Assembly: GCA_003219675.1 (NCBI GenBank)
Contig: QHPW01000267.1
Coordinates: 1 to 6,031 of the forward strand
Direction: 5' to 3'
From: Verrucomicrobiota bacterium
Lineage (GTDB): Bacteria; Verrucomicrobiota; Verrucomicrobiia; Limisphaerales; AV2
DNA length: 6,031 nucleotides
Part shown: piece after piece, positions 5,239-6,031 of the stretch
Layout: each line of letters opens with the position of its first letter
Numbering within the stretch: position 1 is the first letter of the stretch
Translations under genes and position numbers: made by a program
The notes under the pieces: model-generated
Databases searched by the model: none
Told to the model about the DNA's origin: nothing
What the model saw: the letters and a program-made list of their open reading frames with translations, nothing else

Positions 5239-6031
5239 GTGAATGCGCGCCGAATCATTTTGGCGGCGGCGGCCCTGGCCGCCGGCCTTTGCTTCGCTCA
5301 ACTTCGGCCTCGTATGGATCCTCGCGCCGGCCTCTCCGGCAGTTTCGTTCGGATTGAAGGAGGATTGGTGGTCAACGAGGACGAGCTTCGCACCGCGCGC
5401 GAGACCGACACTCACTCCTCCGGCACTCCGAGCTGGACCAATGCTCCGGGCTTCGAACAGGACGTGTTCACCTTCACCCGGGTCATCTTCAAGTCCGATC
5501 CCAGCCCTGGTTCGAACCGGGGCAGGTTGCGCTGGCTGGGTTGGTGGGTGGATTATCCCGACGCTGACCTGAATCTCTCGTATCGCCTTCAACAATTGAC
5601 CTCGATCAAAACCGATCCCGATGCGCGGGTGCTGAAGTTGACCGACCCCATGCTGACCCAGTACCCGTTGCTCTACATGGAGCACGCCGGTTACCTGCGC
5701 TTGAGTGAGGAGGAGGTCGTCGTCTTGCGGAAATATCTGCACAGCGGCGGCGCCTTGTTTGTGAACGATTTCTGGGGTTCGGAGGAGTGGGAGGGGTTTG
5801 CCAGTGAGATGAACAGGGTTCTGCCGGGGCGGACCTGGACTGAACTGACGACAGACCATCCGGTGTTTCACTGCGTGTTCGACCTCCGGGGTCCCATGCG
5901 CAGTCTGCAGGTGCCAACCACCCAGTTTTGGAACCAGGACCACAATCCAAACGATCCGCAGTCGCCGCTCCAGCGGGTTTACCGCGGCGAAGGTTCCGAG
6001 GAAATGCACGTCCGTGCCCTGTTCGACGACC
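5239..6031 (+). CDS. Exported DUF4159-domain protein (C-terminus outside window)
   Basis: This frame opens after a stop at 5179 and runs off the window, with 264 codons visible. GTG 5239 is chosen as start because it begins a clear signal peptide (MNARRIIL, an Ala/Leu core, likely cut at CFA|Q) and no in-frame ATG lies upstream. The Shine-Dalgarno is poor. DUF4159 (PF13709) signatures follow: FTFTRVIFKSD (77-87), WWVDYPDADLNLSYRLQQLT (102-121), a segment with YLRLSEEEVVVLRKYL, and the hallmark GGALFVNDFWG. The family has a class I glutamine-amidotransferase-like fold but no established activity. It is often found beside MoxR ATPase, DUF58 and von Willebrand/BatA-type membrane genes. Such neighbours would be expected to the right of the window or elsewhere in the cluster. 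The reading frame is undisturbed throughout, unlike the preceding gene. The long minus-strand frame opposite it is an antisense shadow. Confidence 0.85.
   Translation, partial: MNARRIILAAAALAAGLCFAQLRPRMDPRAGLSGSFVRIEGGLVVNEDELRTARETDTHSSGTPSWTNAPGFEQDVFTFTRVIFKSDPSPGSNRGRLRWLGWWVDYPDADLNLSYRLQQLTSIKTDPDARVLKLTDPMLTQYPLLYMEHAGYLRLSEEEVVVLRKYLHSGGALFVNDFWGSEEWEGFASEMNRVLPGRTWTELTTDHPVFHCVFDLRGPMRSLQVPTTQFWNQDHNPNDPQSPLQRVYRGEGSEEMHVRALFDD

Noticed and set aside
5243..5572. ATG at 5243 as the DUF4159 start
   Set aside because: It is in a different frame that ends at 5572 and lacks DUF4159 motifs; the GTG at 5239 leads into the signal peptide.
5110..6009. Long minus-strand open frame of 299 codons opposite the DUF4159 gene
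   Set aside because: The plus strand has a signal peptide and clear DUF4159 motifs; the minus frame shows no domain and is explained by GC-rich antisense openness.

Overview
The window reads as chromosomal DNA of a fairly GC-rich, Gram-negative-type bacterium. I infer Verrucomicrobia (Pedosphaera/Limisphaerales-like) or a close relative. The grounds are a secreted DUF4159 protein, the style of the TraB-like membrane protein and secreted serine hydrolase, mostly poor Shine-Dalgarno sequences, and intergenic DNA with TTGA-rich repeats and GC-rich hairpins. This comes from recalled family resemblance, not from a search.

Layout. Positions 1-2990 are read from the minus strand. In transcription order they hold a possible 21-codon remnant of an ankyrin-type gene (2990-2925), a secreted beta-lactamase-family serine hydrolase (2917-1762), a multi-pass membrane protein with a C-terminal TraB/TIKI-like domain (1580-218), and an AbrB/MazE-type antitoxin (221 to beyond position 1). 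The antitoxin start overlaps the stop of the membrane protein gene (ATGA), and it has its own promoter-like sequence inside that gene's 3' end. From 2991 to 3568 no convincing gene is seen; the stretch carries a TTGA-type repeat and three strong GC-rich hairpins, and it separates the minus-strand block from a plus-strand block. The plus block holds a seven-helix membrane protein of unrecognised family (3569-4995), a ~100-bp repeat-like element (5006-5104), and the N-terminal 264 codons of an exported DUF4159 protein (5239 to the window end).

The main oddity is that three of the five larger genes are out of frame with themselves. The membrane protein switches frame near 1409, the serine hydrolase near 1955, and the plus-strand membrane protein at an A5 run (3954-3958), where one extra A would give a smooth protein. 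The antitoxin and DUF4159 genes look intact. Either the sequence has indel errors (a draft or metagenomic assembly with low-coverage or long-read polishing faults) or the locus is decaying. Annotations and homology searches that take each open frame at face value will therefore get wrong termini.

Functional links are modest. The antitoxin should pair with a toxin just outside the left edge. DUF4159 proteins often sit with MoxR ATPase, DUF58 and membrane proteins, so the plus-strand pair may start such an envelope-associated cluster continuing to the right. I see no CRISPR array, tRNA, rRNA, transposase or phage gene, and no clearly new multi-gene system.
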